A program made the position numbers and the translations under genes. DNA of 43,833 bases from an uncultured Prochlorococcus sp. (lineage in GTDB: Bacteria; Cyanobacteriota; Cyanobacteriia; PCC-6307; Cyanobiaceae), in assembly GCA_902589115.1 (NCBI GenBank), contig CACIRS010000009.1:1-43833 (forward strand), given 5' to 3'. Below are positions 1-8,973 of the stretch, one piece after another; position 1 is the first letter of the stretch; each line of letters begins with the position of its first letter. The notes below the pieces were generated by a model, which saw only the letters and a list, made by a program, of their open reading frames with translations, was not told the origin of the DNA and searched no databases.

Positions 1-665
1 TATTGTTGGATTTAGCGCGAGAAGGTATGCCTGCTGCTACTGAATTATTAGATCCTGTAGTTCCTCAATACATTGCTGATTTAATTAGTTGGACTGCTAT
101 TGGCGCTAGAACTACTGAGAGTCAAACGCATCGTGAAATGGCCTCAGGTCTTTCTATGCCAATTGGATATAAAAACGGAACAGATGGAACGGTTTCAATT
201 GCTATTAATGCTATGCAAGCTGCTGCAAGACCCCATCATTTTTTAGGCATTAATGGTGAGGGTCAGGCATCTATTGTCAGTACAACAGGTAATCCTGATG
301 GACATTTGGTTCTAAGAGGTGGAAAGTCAGGTACTAATTATCATCAAGAAGCTGTTCAAGAAGTTGCTCAAGAGTTGTCTCAGTCAGGTTTAGATCAGCG
401 TGTAATGATTGACTGTAGTCATGGCAATTCAAAGAAAGATTTTCGTAGACAATCTGAGGTATTGAAAAGTGTAGCCAGCCAAATTCGTCTAGGCTCTAGA
501 AATGTTTTGGGAGTAATGATTGAAAGCCATCTTGTCGAAGGCAATCAAAAACTTTCTCATGACTTATCAAAGTTGACATACGGACAAAGCATTACGGATG
601 CATGCATCAATATTGATATGACCGAAAAACTTTTATTCGAATTGGCTGAATCTCTACCTTCTTAA
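1..665 (+). CDS. aroG: 3-deoxy-7-phosphoheptulonate (DAHP) synthase, class I, 5'-truncated by window edge
   Basis: This enzyme condenses phosphoenolpyruvate and erythrose-4-phosphate in the first step of the shikimate pathway in the cytoplasm. Only the C-terminal 220 or so residues are in the window; class I enzymes are about 350 residues, so roughly 60% is present and the start lies upstream. Visible family signatures are WTAIGARTTESQTHREMASG near fragment residues 30-50, followed by a PIGYKNGTDG segment, and the DCSHGNSKKD motif near residue 140. These are typical of the AroF/AroG/AroH type rather than the plant-like class II. The gene converges on the phytol-kinase-like gene, with only 25 bases between the stop codons and no obvious strong terminator hairpin. 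The family call is firm. Which feedback specificity it has cannot be read from this fragment. Confidence 0.93.
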   Translation, partial: LLDLAREGMPAATELLDPVVPQYIADLISWTAIGARTTESQTHREMASGLSMPIGYKNGTDGTVSIAINAMQAAARPHHFLGINGEGQASIVSTTGNPDGHLVLRGGKSGTNYHQEAVQEVAQELSQSGLDQRVMIDCSHGNSKKDFRRQSEVLKSVASQIRLGSRNVLGVMIESHLVEGNQKLSHDLSKLTYGQSITDACINIDMTEKLLFELAESLPS

Positions 666-690
666 AGTTTAATTAGATTTAATGATAGTT

Positions 691-1344
691 TTAGAGATTA
701 CTAAATAAGAACCAGGAATAAGCAACCGCCAAAGGAACAGTTAAGTTGTCAATCCCCCATCGACTAATTTGTTCCAAAGAGATCGCAATTATTGTAATAC
801 CTACAATTTGTAGTTGATTTAATGGATATCCACAAATTAGATTAAGGCAATAAACTACTAAAATTGTAATTATTGCCATAGTCAGGGTCCCAGCCACTGA
901 CTTGCGCTGTTTCCATATAATCCAATACGGCGATTTGATTTCTCGACCTATTAAGCCTGCTAGCCCATCTCCAAATGCCATTACGAGGATACCCGCTGTG
1001 ACTGCAGCAGGATCCTTCGTCCAAAATAAACTAATTAATAACGTAATACTTAAGCCATAGACAACTGTTCCATAGCTATTACGCTCAACATCTTCTAATG
1101 ATGGCAATAACTTCATTTTTTTATTAATGAGTAGCGCTCCGCTAATTAAGCAAGCTGTAGTTAAAGCGATTTCAGTAGAGATGTTTAACCACCATGCCAT
1201 TGCTATAACTGGACCAGTTCCTATATGAACAATTTTTCTGCTTAATTCGTTATTACTCGGAAATCTTTTTTTACATAACACTGAAATTGCAAGAATAATT
1301 ATGATCCATCCAATAATTAAAAGTAACGAGTAAGGGTATATCAA
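691..1344 (-). CDS. phytol kinase-like integral membrane protein (dolichol kinase/CTP transferase family)
   Basis: A 217-residue, very hydrophobic protein with about six or seven membrane segments. The motifs ELSRKIVHIGTGPVIA (about residues 34-49) and MAFGDGLAGLIGRE (about 122-135), followed by a KSVAGT segment, are those of the family containing cyanobacterial and plant phytol kinase (VTE5). That enzyme phosphorylates phytol released from chlorophyll for reuse in tocopherol or chlorophyll synthesis. The start appears to be a TTG, 8 bases after the stop of the sigma-factor gene on the same strand; there is no in-frame ATG close by and no clear Shine-Dalgarno sequence, so translation may be coupled. 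Diacylglycerol or dolichol kinase activity cannot be excluded from sequence alone. Confidence 0.78.
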   Translation of the reverse strand: MIYPYSLLLIIGWIIIILAISVLCKKRFPSNNELSRKIVHIGTGPVIAMAWWLNISTEIALTTACLISGALLINKKMKLLPSLEDVERNSYGTVVYGLSITLLISLFWTKDPAAVTAGILVMAFGDGLAGLIGREIKSPYWIIWKQRKSVAGTLTMAIITILVVYCLNLICGYPLNQLQIVGITIIAISLEQISRWGIDNLTVPLAVAYSWFLFSNL

Positions 1345-1352
1345 TACTTGAA

Positions 1353-2360
1353 TTAAGCAGCCTGTTGATGATTGGTCATTACTCTTAACTTGAGGATTGC
1401 TTTAGCTTCTAGTTGTCTCACCCGTTCTCGAGATACGTTAATTTGACGACCTATTTCCGCTAATGTTAAGGGTTCAGCTCCATCCAAACCAAAACGCAAT
1501 CTCAAGATTTTTTGCTCTCTTTCATTTAGTTGTGATAGCCACCCACCCAGATGCTCTTTTTGAATACTTCTATCCATCCCTTCCATTGGCTCATCAGAAT
1601 TAGGATCTGGAATTAGTTCACCAAGAGTACTTCGATCTTCTTCTCCTCTTGCATGAGCATCTAAAGAACTACAAGGCGCACTTTGCGCCATTAGATCTTC
1701 TAAATCTCTTGGCTCAATGCCCATTGCATTAGCTAATTCCAATCGATTAGGTTGACGACCGAAGCGATGAGAGAGTTCTCGTGAGATTCGTCTCATCTTT
1801 GATAATTTTTCGCTGATATGTATTGGTAAGCGAATCGTTCTAGCACTGTTATCAATTGCTCTTGTCATCCCTTGCCTGATCCACCAATAAGCGTAGGTAG
1901 AAAATTTGTATCCCATTGCAGGATCAAATTTGTCAACAGCTCGTTCAAGACCGATTGCTCCTTCTTGTACTAGATCAAGCAGTTCAAGACCTTGGTTTTG
2001 ATATTTTTTTGCGACACTTACAACAAGACGTAAATTTGCAGCCATCATTCTGTCTCGAGCTCGCTTGCCCATTCTTATTTGATGTCGATGACGTGGCGTA
2101 TGCTCTTTATCTGGCAAATCCAACAAAGTTTTCATTGTTTGGACATGATGCGCCAATTCAATTTCCTCTGCAGGTGTCAGCAAAGGTATTCGTCCGATGC
2201 TACTGAGGTAGAACCCTATTGCATCTGTTCCTAGACGTCCACCGGATTTGTGATGACCTTTTGGACTTTTATTCGTGTTGCGTTGTGCAGTAGACATCAA
2301 CACTGGATTAACTGATTGAGAATCAGAAGCACCGTGTGCAGATTCCAGAGGGATCCCCAT
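1353..2360 (-). CDS. RNA polymerase sigma factor, RpoD-like group 2
   Basis: A 335-residue sigma-70 factor. Region 1.2 begins near residue 46 (TDAIGFYLSSIGRIPLL). Region 2 follows at about 105-175 with NLRLVVSVAKKYQNQG and the YKFSTYAYWWIRQ core-binding/-10 recognition block. Region 4 lies at about 265-330 with the helix-turn-helix LAEIGRQINVSRERVRQLE. It is much shorter than the primary cyanobacterial sigma factor and lacks the long region 1.1, so it is one of the alternative group 2 sigmas; which one (SigB to SigE type) cannot be told. The ATG at 2360 is chosen because GGAGG lies 8 bases upstream; a GTG one codon earlier is also in frame. The phytol-kinase-like gene follows after 8 bases. 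Confidence 0.93.
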   Translation of the reverse strand: MGIPLESAHGASDSQSVNPVLMSTAQRNTNKSPKGHHKSGGRLGTDAIGFYLSSIGRIPLLTPAEEIELAHHVQTMKTLLDLPDKEHTPRHRHQIRMGKRARDRMMAANLRLVVSVAKKYQNQGLELLDLVQEGAIGLERAVDKFDPAMGYKFSTYAYWWIRQGMTRAIDNSARTIRLPIHISEKLSKMRRISRELSHRFGRQPNRLELANAMGIEPRDLEDLMAQSAPCSSLDAHARGEEDRSTLGELIPDPNSDEPMEGMDRSIQKEHLGGWLSQLNEREQKILRLRFGLDGAEPLTLAEIGRQINVSRERVRQLEAKAILKLRVMTNHQQAA

Positions 2361-2559
2361 CACCCTGGCCTCCTATATTTATGTTTGGCCGGAATTTAGC
2401 ACTGCTAGAGCAAACTTGACATCATAAATCGGAAATCTTTCAGTAACTCATAGGGAACAACAATTAAACTTGCATAGGTAAAAGACGCAATTTTGTTCAA
2501 AAATTCCTGGCTTGCCTTGCTCTAGATCATCCTATCTCTATGTTTTTGAATTTTTACTA

Positions 2560-4683
2560 TTAGCTAGTAGATGTATCGGCTAATTTCATTAGTTCTGTTT
2601 GTACACACCTTTCTTCCTTACTGGGTAAACGCTGAATGAAATCACCATTACTGTTCATTTCCCATGCGGAACGGTTATCCTCCAGATAAAGCTTTAAAAG
2701 GTTTTCTAATTTAATTTTGAGAGCTTCATCTTCAATTGGCGTAACAGCTTCTATTCTGCGATCTAAATTTCTACGCATCCAATCTGCACTCCCTAGGAAG
2801 ACTTCTGGATTCCCATCATTAGCAAACCAAAAAATTCGTGAATGCTCTAGAAATCTTCCAATAATGCTAATTACACGGATATTTTCACTCAGATTTTTTT
2901 TGCCTGGATATAGACAACACATCCCTCTGACAATTAAGTTTATTTGAACACCTGCTTGAGATGCTTCGTAAAGAAGCTGCACTATGTTTGGATCAACAAG
3001 AGAATTCATTTTCGCAATAATCTTCCCATTTTTTCCGGCTTTAGATAGTTCGATTTCCCTCTTTATTAAGGACTCAATTCCTTTCCTTAATGTCACAGGA
3101 GCAACCATTAATTTTCGAAAGTTTTGTTGCTTAGAAAAACCAGTCAAGTAATTAAATAGCTCTACCAGATCCTGGGCTAATTCTGGATTGCTAGATAATA
3201 ATCCTAAATCGGTATATGACTTAGATGTTTTTGAGTTGTAGTTTCCTGTCCCAATATGAAAGTAGCTTCTAAGCTTTGTTTTCTCTTTTCTGACGATTAA
3301 GGCTATTTTCGTATGAGTTTTTAATCCTAGAACACCATAGACAACATGAACTCCTGATTGTTCCAATCGTTTAGCCCATTGAATATTATTATCTTCATCA
3401 AATCGGGCCTTTAATTCTACTAAAGCCATAACTTCTTTACCATTTTCTGCAGCACGAATTAAAGAGGAAATTATTGGGGAATCTTTTGAAATACGATAAA
3501 GAGTTGTTTTAATTCCCATTACTAATGGATCATCTGATGCTTGACTTATAAACTCTTCAATTGATGTAGAGAAAAGGTCATAAGGATGATGGACAAGAAT
3601 ATCTTTTCGTCTAATGATGGAAAATATACTTTTGAACTCTTCTTGCTTTATTGAGCCATCTTCCAGTAAATTTTTTTGGCTTCGTTTAAGCACCTTGGGT
3701 GTAGAACCTTTAAAAATAGGATTTTTTAAATTTGATAAAGGTATATCTATTAATTTGATCAGTTCATCAAGTCCTAGCAGACCTTGAACTCTATACAGGT
3801 CTTGCTCATTCACTCCCATCCCTTCCATGAGTAGGTCTAAAATTTGTTGAGGCATATCAAAAGAGACTTCTAGCCTTACAACTTCTCCGCCAATGCGACG
3901 TTTCCTTAACCCTTCTTCTAATGCGCTCATTAGGTCATCTGCTTCAATATCTCTTAGTTCAAGATCAGCATCTCTCGTAACCCGAAAAAAGTAATATTCT
4001 TGTATTTCCATTCCTGGAAATAGCAATTTGAGATTATTGGCCACAACTTGTTCAATAGGTATTCTGATATGACTTCTTTCTTCTTCTTTGTCAGTTAATT
4101 CATTGGGAATTATGAGGAATCTACCTAATGCTTTCTTCGGTACTTTAACTCGGACAAATTGTTGATCTTTTGTCTCAGGATCAACAATTAATGCTGCCAC
4201 ATTCAGACTTAAATTACTAATAAATGGGAATGGATGTGCAGGATCTACAGCTAAAGGAGTCAATACAGGGAATATGGCCGAGCTGAAATAATTATTGACC
4301 CATCTCATTTGTCTTGAGTTAAGTTCATTATAATGCAATATATAAATCTCTTTTTGCTCCAGTTCTGGCTTTAATTTATTCAAGAAATGTTTTTCTTGAT
4401 CTTTAAGTAGTGGAATTAAGTTAGATCGTATTGCTTCTAGTTGTTGTTCAGGAGTTTTTCCGTCTTCACTTTCTTTTGTTATACATGCATCCACCTGAGC
4501 TTTTAATGAAGCTACTCTTACCATAAAAAATTCATCCAAGTTATTACTAAAAATCGCGCTAAATTTTGCTTGTTCTAGCAGTGGAGTTCGTGAATCAAGG
4601 GCTTGGGCAAGGACTCGCTTGTTGAAATTCAGCCAACTTAATTCTCGATTAATGTAGTGTTCTGAAGCAATGCATTGAGACAT
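2560..4683 (-). CDS. ppk: polyphosphate kinase
   Basis: PPK1 reversibly polymerises the gamma-phosphate of ATP into inorganic polyphosphate, a phosphorus and energy store. The 707-residue length is normal for the family. The N-terminal domain opens with YINRELSWLNFNKRVL and continues with NNLDEFFMVRVA. The two phospholipase-D-like C-terminal domains carry the HxK-type motif LKTHTKIAL (His near residue 457, the probable autophosphorylated residue by family analogy), HIGTGNYNSKTSK just after it, and a second conserved histidine in FLEHSRIFWF (near residue 614). The gene stands alone on the minus strand, 200 bases from the sigma-factor gene. In marine picocyanobacteria ppk is a known landmark bordering the nitrate/nitrite assimilation region, which fits what follows here. 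Confidence 0.97.
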   Translation of the reverse strand: MSQCIASEHYINRELSWLNFNKRVLAQALDSRTPLLEQAKFSAIFSNNLDEFFMVRVASLKAQVDACITKESEDGKTPEQQLEAIRSNLIPLLKDQEKHFLNKLKPELEQKEIYILHYNELNSRQMRWVNNYFSSAIFPVLTPLAVDPAHPFPFISNLSLNVAALIVDPETKDQQFVRVKVPKKALGRFLIIPNELTDKEEERSHIRIPIEQVVANNLKLLFPGMEIQEYYFFRVTRDADLELRDIEADDLMSALEEGLRKRRIGGEVVRLEVSFDMPQQILDLLMEGMGVNEQDLYRVQGLLGLDELIKLIDIPLSNLKNPIFKGSTPKVLKRSQKNLLEDGSIKQEEFKSIFSIIRRKDILVHHPYDLFSTSIEEFISQASDDPLVMGIKTTLYRISKDSPIISSLIRAAENGKEVMALVELKARFDEDNNIQWAKRLEQSGVHVVYGVLGLKTHTKIALIVRKEKTKLRSYFHIGTGNYNSKTSKSYTDLGLLSSNPELAQDLVELFNYLTGFSKQQNFRKLMVAPVTLRKGIESLIKREIELSKAGKNGKIIAKMNSLVDPNIVQLLYEASQAGVQINLIVRGMCCLYPGKKNLSENIRVISIIGRFLEHSRIFWFANDGNPEVFLGSADWMRRNLDRRIEAVTPIEDEALKIKLENLLKLYLEDNRSAWEMNSNGDFIQRLPSKEERCVQTELMKLADTSTS

Positions 4684-4761
4684 TTAATATCTGATCACTT
4701 TGACTAAGCTTTTATAAACTAGCATTTTTCGGACAATTTGTACTAATAGTTCATTGAACAT

Positions 4762-6024
4762 CTAAGTTGATTTAATTGGTGTAACTTTAAGACTACCTGT
4801 CACTAGTCCTATTACTATTAAAAGTAGAAATGTGGTCCCAAAAAATGGACTACGTTCACCTAAGAAATCATAAGATAAGCCTGCAGCAGTTGCACCAAGA
4901 AATGTTCCTAAACTTTGAAGGCCTTGTAAGCTGCCAAGCACTGTACCTTGACTAGTTGAATTAAGCCTTTTGGATACTAATGCTCTGAGACATGGCGTGA
5001 CCAATCCTGTACCAAGAGCGAGAATTCCTACCGCAGAGAAAACCATGACAGTGGCGTTCTCTATTTTTGCATTAGTTAAGAGTAGGCATCCGACAATTAC
5101 AAAGCCAATGCCTACTAAAGTTAGCCTCCACTCTCCAAATATTCTTACCAGTGGCCCTATGAGTACTCCTTGCACGATCATTGCAACTAGTCCAACCACA
5201 ACAAAAGTTAGACTTGCCATCCCTGGGGTCCAATTGAAAGCTTGTTTTAAATAAAGAACTAGTACTGCAGTGAAGCCATTAAATGCCATAAAGAAAATAA
5301 AGAATGCTAGGCAAAGACGTCGTAATTCCAAATTGTCAAACACTAATTTCAATTGAGTAAAAGGATTTAGCTCTCTCTTTCGTGGTAGTGAGGTCCGTGC
5401 TTCAGCCGAATGTGTCTCTGGAAGAATCCATATAACCAATATCAAGTTTGATATTGCAAAAGCAGTGGCTGCCCAAACAGGAAGCGTCACACTAAATTTT
5501 GAAAGCGCTGTTCCTAAACCTGGGCCTAACAAGAAGCCAAGTCCAAAGGCGACACCAATTAGCCCAAATGTTTTAGCGCGATTTTCCGGACTAGATATAT
5601 CTGCCAATATGGCTGTTGCTGTTGCGGCTGTTCCGCCACTAGCACCGTCGATAATTCTTGAACCAAATAGAAGCAATAGAGGGATACTAGTAGCCCATGC
5701 AGGCAAGAAAGTTTGCCAATTGATTGAGACTGTTAATGCAAAAAGGAAAAGGCCAATTACAGATCCCGCTACGCAAATAATTATGACGGGTTTTCTCCCA
5801 AATCGATCACTTAAAGCTCCTATTAAAGGGGCTGCTGCAAATTGAGATATTGCATATGTGCCTGCCAAAAGTCCTAAAGTGCTTCCACTATTGGTGAATC
5901 TTTCTAGGAGAAACGGTAGTAAAGGAAAAACAATAGTTTCTCCTAACCTGTCGTTTAAGAGCGTAATGAAAGCGCTTAAAAGAGTGGGTATTTTAGGGGT
6001 GTTCAATTGAGTAAGCTTCAGCAT
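4762..6024 (-). CDS. major facilitator superfamily transporter (TetA-like drug/proton antiporter family)
   Basis: A 420-residue protein with about twelve membrane segments. MFS motif A, GALSDRFGRKP, lies in the loop after the second membrane segment (about residues 69-79), and ILADISSPENRAKTFGLIG follows in the first half. The overall pattern resembles TetA-type drug:H+ antiporters. Substrate cannot be deduced; such genes are routinely called tetracycline-resistance-like without functional proof. The reading frame is open to 6096, but the ATG at 6024 is preferred because upstream residues look non-membrane and would overlap the divergent acetyltransferase gene. With these starts the two genes share a 54-base divergent promoter region. 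Confidence 0.85.
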   Translation of the reverse strand: MLKLTQLNTPKIPTLLSAFITLLNDRLGETIVFPLLPFLLERFTNSGSTLGLLAGTYAISQFAAAPLIGALSDRFGRKPVIIICVAGSVIGLFLFALTVSINWQTFLPAWATSIPLLLLFGSRIIDGASGGTAATATAILADISSPENRAKTFGLIGVAFGLGFLLGPGLGTALSKFSVTLPVWAATAFAISNLILVIWILPETHSAEARTSLPRKRELNPFTQLKLVFDNLELRRLCLAFFIFFMAFNGFTAVLVLYLKQAFNWTPGMASLTFVVVGLVAMIVQGVLIGPLVRIFGEWRLTLVGIGFVIVGCLLLTNAKIENATVMVFSAVGILALGTGLVTPCLRALVSKRLNSTSQGTVLGSLQGLQSLGTFLGATAAGLSYDFLGERSPFFGTTFLLLIVIGLVTGSLKVTPIKST

Positions 6025-6078
6025 ATATTTCACGATCTCATAAAACTCGATCACTGGAATAAATTTCTTTGCATTCAG

Positions 6079-6555
6079 ATGGCTAACTGTTGTCAAATAA
6101 GGCCAGTCACTTCAGATGATCATCTAACTATTCGGCACGTCTATCAGGATGCCATTCAGTCTCAAGCTCATTTATTTTATAGCGCAGATCAAATCAAGGC
6201 ATGGTCAGCCTTAGCTTGGCTACCTGGTTTTCTTGATAGAAGCTTGAATGAGGGACGGGGTTGGGCAGCTATTTACAAGGATGAAATACAGGCTTTTGCT
6301 ATTCGCTACCCTTTAGATCGTTTAGCACTTTTATATTGCCGTGGTTGTGCTTCTCGTAAAGGTTTTTCATCTGCTCTGCTTCATCAAGTAGAGCGAGAGG
6401 CATTCTTAGAAGGACAAATTGCTTTAAGAACTGAAGCAAGTTTATTGAGTTATCCTTTGCTATTAAAATTAGGATGGTTTTATCGAGAACTTGAAATAAT
6501 TGAAATTGGTGGAATTAAGTTTCAACGGTATCTCATGCAAAAAAATTTATCTTAG
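6079..6555 (+). CDS. GNAT-family N-acetyltransferase
   Basis: A 158-residue protein with the N-acetyltransferase fold. It begins with IRPVTSDDHLTIRHVY, a standard GNAT first strand and helix. It has a weak acetyl-CoA-binding segment CASRKGFSSALLHQVEREA (about residues 93-111), where R-K-G-F-S-S stands in for the usual R/Q-x-x-G-x-G/A. The C-terminus has a typical LKLGWFYRELEIIEIGG strand pair. The frame is open to 6007, but the ATG at 6079 starts the recognisable domain and keeps the gene clear of the divergent transporter. The acceptor substrate is unknown. It converges on the TrpD-like gene. Confidence 0.8.
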   Translation: MANCCQIRPVTSDDHLTIRHVYQDAIQSQAHLFYSADQIKAWSALAWLPGFLDRSLNEGRGWAAIYKDEIQAFAIRYPLDRLALLYCRGCASRKGFSSALLHQVEREAFLEGQIALRTEASLLSYPLLLKLGWFYRELEIIEIGGIKFQRYLMQKNLS

Positions 6556-6592
6556 ATCTTTTAGAATCAACGATTACTTTAGTTCCTCTTGA

Positions 6593-7645
6593 TTATTTAT
6601 ACATAGATCTAAAGCTAATTAAGTTTTCTAATGTTTGAAGTGCTTTTCCGGAATTTAATACTTCTTTGGTTTCTATAATGCCTTCATCTAAATTACTTGC
6701 TATTCCTGCATACCATAAATAAATAGCTGCATTCCAAATCAAAGAATCTGCTAGCAAGCCTTTGTTATTGAGTGCATTAATTGCTTGTTTGTGCCAGATA
6801 GTTGGATTTTCCCAAGGAATATCTTTGCCAGATAAATTGTATTTTTTGGGATGCAAGATATATCTTTTTGGCTTTTCAGTATGATTGCGGGCTGTTATAC
6901 AAGGACGGCTTATTGGGAGGTCAGTGCTTCCTTCAAGACCTTTAATCGTTATAAAGTTTTGTTCTCCCAGAATTTGCAGAGCTTTCCATGCCCTTTCTTC
7001 CGTAGGTGGATGCACAAATCCACTCACTAGCAAATGTTTTCCTTCATGTGCTGTCCAAATTAATTCCATGCTTGCTATTGGTGGTCTTTTGCCAATTTCA
7101 TCTCGATAGCTAATTAGCCGATCGGCTTTTGGAAAATGATCTGGTTGATGTATTACTGCCAAGCCAGTTGCATCAAAATATTTTTGAAGGTTTTTTTTTG
7201 TTAATCCTTTTAGCTCTAAACCAAGCATGCTAAAAAGTTCCGTAGTTGTTGTTCCATATTTCACTGGCATGCGTTGCCCTCCCTGAAATACAACAGGTTG
7301 CTGCTTGGCAAGAAGTATTAGAGCTGTCAGGGGATATATAGGTGCTGTTTTACAACGCCCATCAAAGGGGATACCAAAACATAGTGGGGCAGTCTGCCCT
7401 TCTTTAGATTTTATTTTTGGTCCTAATTCTAAGTACGTATCAATCATTCCAGCCAGCTCTTGCGGTTCTGGCCTTCTAATGCGATGTGCAATCATGAATG
7501 CTCCAATTTGAGCTGGAGTAGCTTTAGATTCAAGAATTAATTTCATAGCATCTGCACTTTCTAAGCGAGTTAATCCATTACTAGTTTTTTCACCACTACC
7601 AATTTTCCTTAGATAGCTTTTGAATTGTTCTTTGTAATCAGTCAC
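6593..7645 (-). CDS. TrpD2-like protein (anthranilate phosphoribosyltransferase superfamily, degenerate active site)
   Basis: A 350-residue protein with the glycosyl/phosphoribosyl-transferase 3 architecture: a helical N-terminal domain (LRKIGSGEKTSNGLT, then ATPAQIGAFMIAHRIRR) followed by the larger alpha/beta domain. The phosphoribosyl-pyrophosphate loop GTGGD of true TrpD is replaced by FGIPFDGRCKTAP (about residues 89-101), and the KHGNR loop by FQGGQRMPVKYG. It is therefore unlikely to be the tryptophan-pathway enzyme. E. coli YbiB/TrpD2, a nucleic-acid-binding member of this superfamily, is the closest described kind of protein, but the role here is unknown. The start is a GTG with no better alternative. 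It lies on the ppk-proximal edge of the nitrite region. Confidence 0.72.
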   Translation of the reverse strand: MTDYKEQFKSYLRKIGSGEKTSNGLTRLESADAMKLILESKATPAQIGAFMIAHRIRRPEPQELAGMIDTYLELGPKIKSKEGQTAPLCFGIPFDGRCKTAPIYPLTALILLAKQQPVVFQGGQRMPVKYGTTTTELFSMLGLELKGLTKKNLQKYFDATGLAVIHQPDHFPKADRLISYRDEIGKRPPIASMELIWTAHEGKHLLVSGFVHPPTEERAWKALQILGEQNFITIKGLEGSTDLPISRPCITARNHTEKPKRYILHPKKYNLSGKDIPWENPTIWHKQAINALNNKGLLADSLIWNAAIYLWYAGIASNLDEGIIETKEVLNSGKALQTLENLISFRSMYK

Positions 7646-7769
7646 GTCGAAATTATTTTTTAATGTATACTTTAAATATAAACTATAACCTATTGGCTTT
7701 GGCTTTAGATTAATTCTTATTCTAGAAAGAATTCAATTGTGATTTTTTCTGATCTTAGAATAGATCAAC

Positions 7770-8492
7770 TCACTTATATCCTCTAAATTGACTTTTTATT
7801 TGTTTGATTGCAAGATCATAATGTTTTCCAGGTGGTAATTGTTTGCAAAGTTCTGATAAAGTATACGAACTAGCTTCTGTTCCTATACTGCCAAGTCCAA
7901 TTATTGCATTATAACTAGCTTTGTCAGAACCGTTTTTTGCAACATCTGCTAATAATTTGCATATTTCCAGACTATCTCTTCGCTGTAATATCTTTATAGT
8001 TTTAATTACAATTTGTTCATTAATATCATTTAGCATGACTTTAGTAATGCTTATTAATTCATTATCATTTAGTTCTTTTGCTTTGAAGCTAAGTAATTCC
8101 AATCCTGCAAGTCGAATCTCTTGATTAGAGTCTTTTATTATTTCTGTGATTAACCCTATAGGCAATGATTCCCCCCAGCACCCTAATGCTTGTAATACTA
8201 TGAGATTAAATTTCTTCTGATCATATAATAAATCTAATAATAATTTTTTTGCTTCTTTCTGATGAGATATTCCAGCGGCTTTAATTAATTCTGGTTGAGG
8301 ACCATATTTTTTGATTAGGATTTGAATTTTTAACCAACCTTTTTCTGCAAGTAATCCTAATTGCTCTGCGATAGATTCTCTAATGCTAGTGGATAAGTTT
8401 AAAGAATAGATGTTACTGAGCCAATCTTCTTCAGCCTTTATTTTTTTTCTATTGTTGATTTTTTCCAAAATTTCTTTTTCGTTGTATTCCAT
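7770..8492 (-). CDS. HEAT-repeat protein of unknown partner
   Basis: About 240 residues, almost wholly helical, with tandem helix pairs typical of HEAT/armadillo-like repeats; examples are NLIVLQALGCWGESLPIGLI, IRLAGLELLSFKAKEL, IVIKTIKILQRRDSLEIC and ASYNAIIGLGSIGTEASSY. Such repeats form a solenoid for protein-protein contacts. In cyanobacteria related repeats occur in phycobilin lyase subunits (CpcE/CpeY-type) and in scaffold proteins, but no chromophore-lyase or phycobiliprotein gene is nearby, so no function is assigned. The ATG at 8492 is chosen; the frame is open to a GTG at 8531. It is divergent from the 97-residue gene across about 120 bases. Confidence 0.75.
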   Translation of the reverse strand: MEYNEKEILEKINNRKKIKAEEDWLSNIYSLNLSTSIRESIAEQLGLLAEKGWLKIQILIKKYGPQPELIKAAGISHQKEAKKLLLDLLYDQKKFNLIVLQALGCWGESLPIGLITEIIKDSNQEIRLAGLELLSFKAKELNDNELISITKVMLNDINEQIVIKTIKILQRRDSLEICKLLADVAKNGSDKASYNAIIGLGSIGTEASSYTLSELCKQLPPGKHYDLAIKQIKSQFRGYK

Positions 8493-8611
8493 ATGAAAAA
8501 AATTAGGAGGTCTTCTAAGTTTGAGGGCCACTCTTGTGAATAGTGATTTTTTGTTTAATTATCCTTTATGGCATAAGTTTTTAGCTAGAAAGAAGGTACT
8601 GCCTAGAAAAA

Positions 8612-8905
8612 ATGACAAATCAATCAACTTCCTTGAAACTTGAACATCTTGAAGACGAGTCTTTTGAATCATACATTTCTGAATCTAGAATGAGAAATGA
8701 TAGGCAAGTTGTATTCAATGTTGTACGTGAACTAGTCAATGCTCAATTTAATCTTGGAGATCATGAATTATGTAAGAGACTCTGGCAGGACATTGCAGAT
8801 CGGAATATTGACCTAGAAAGAGTTATTTATTTGATGTATAATTGCAATTTTCATGATGATGAGGAATTAATGCTAGAAACAGATTTAGCTTATTATAATA
8901 CTTAG
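8612..8905 (+). CDS. conserved-looking 97-residue hypothetical protein
   Basis: I do not recognise this protein. It is small, acidic and predicted mostly helical, with a central segment VVFNVVRELVNAQFNLGDHE followed by a RLWQDIADRNIDLERVIYLMY helix and an acidic end (FHDDEELMLETDLAYYN). There is no signal peptide or membrane segment. The ATG is preceded by a purine-rich AAGAAGG about 16 bases upstream, rather far for a Shine-Dalgarno sequence. It is divergent from the HEAT-repeat gene and convergent with focA. Coding is supported by its balanced amino-acid composition and lack of a competing frame. Confidence 0.7.
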   Translation: MTNQSTSLKLEHLEDESFESYISESRMRNDRQVVFNVVRELVNAQFNLGDHELCKRLWQDIADRNIDLERVIYLMYNCNFHDDEELMLETDLAYYNT

Positions 8906-8920
8906 AGAATACTTATTCTC
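8905..8920. terminator. short inverted repeat between convergent genes
   Basis: GAGAATA-CT-TATTCTC overlaps the stop codon of the 97-residue gene and faces the end of focA 53 bases away. The arms are 7 bases with a 2-base centre. There is no following T run, so this is at best a weak or factor-assisted bidirectional end, or chance. Confidence 0.25.
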
Positions 8921-8973
8921 AGTCAAAGATGTAATAGGAATATGAGCTGTTTATAGATATAAAGATAAATCTT

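Noticed and set aside
4762-6024. Tetracycline-resistance determinant
   Set aside because: Only general MFS drug/proton-antiporter features are visible; the substrate cannot be inferred.
6593-7645. Anthranilate phosphoribosyltransferase of tryptophan synthesis
   Set aside because: The PRPP-binding GTGGD and KHGNR loops are replaced.
7712-7767. Inverted repeats AATTCTT/AAGAATT and TGATCT/AGATCA between the HEAT and TrpD-like genes
   Set aside because: No T run follows in the direction of transcription, and such short palindromes are expected in AT-rich DNA.
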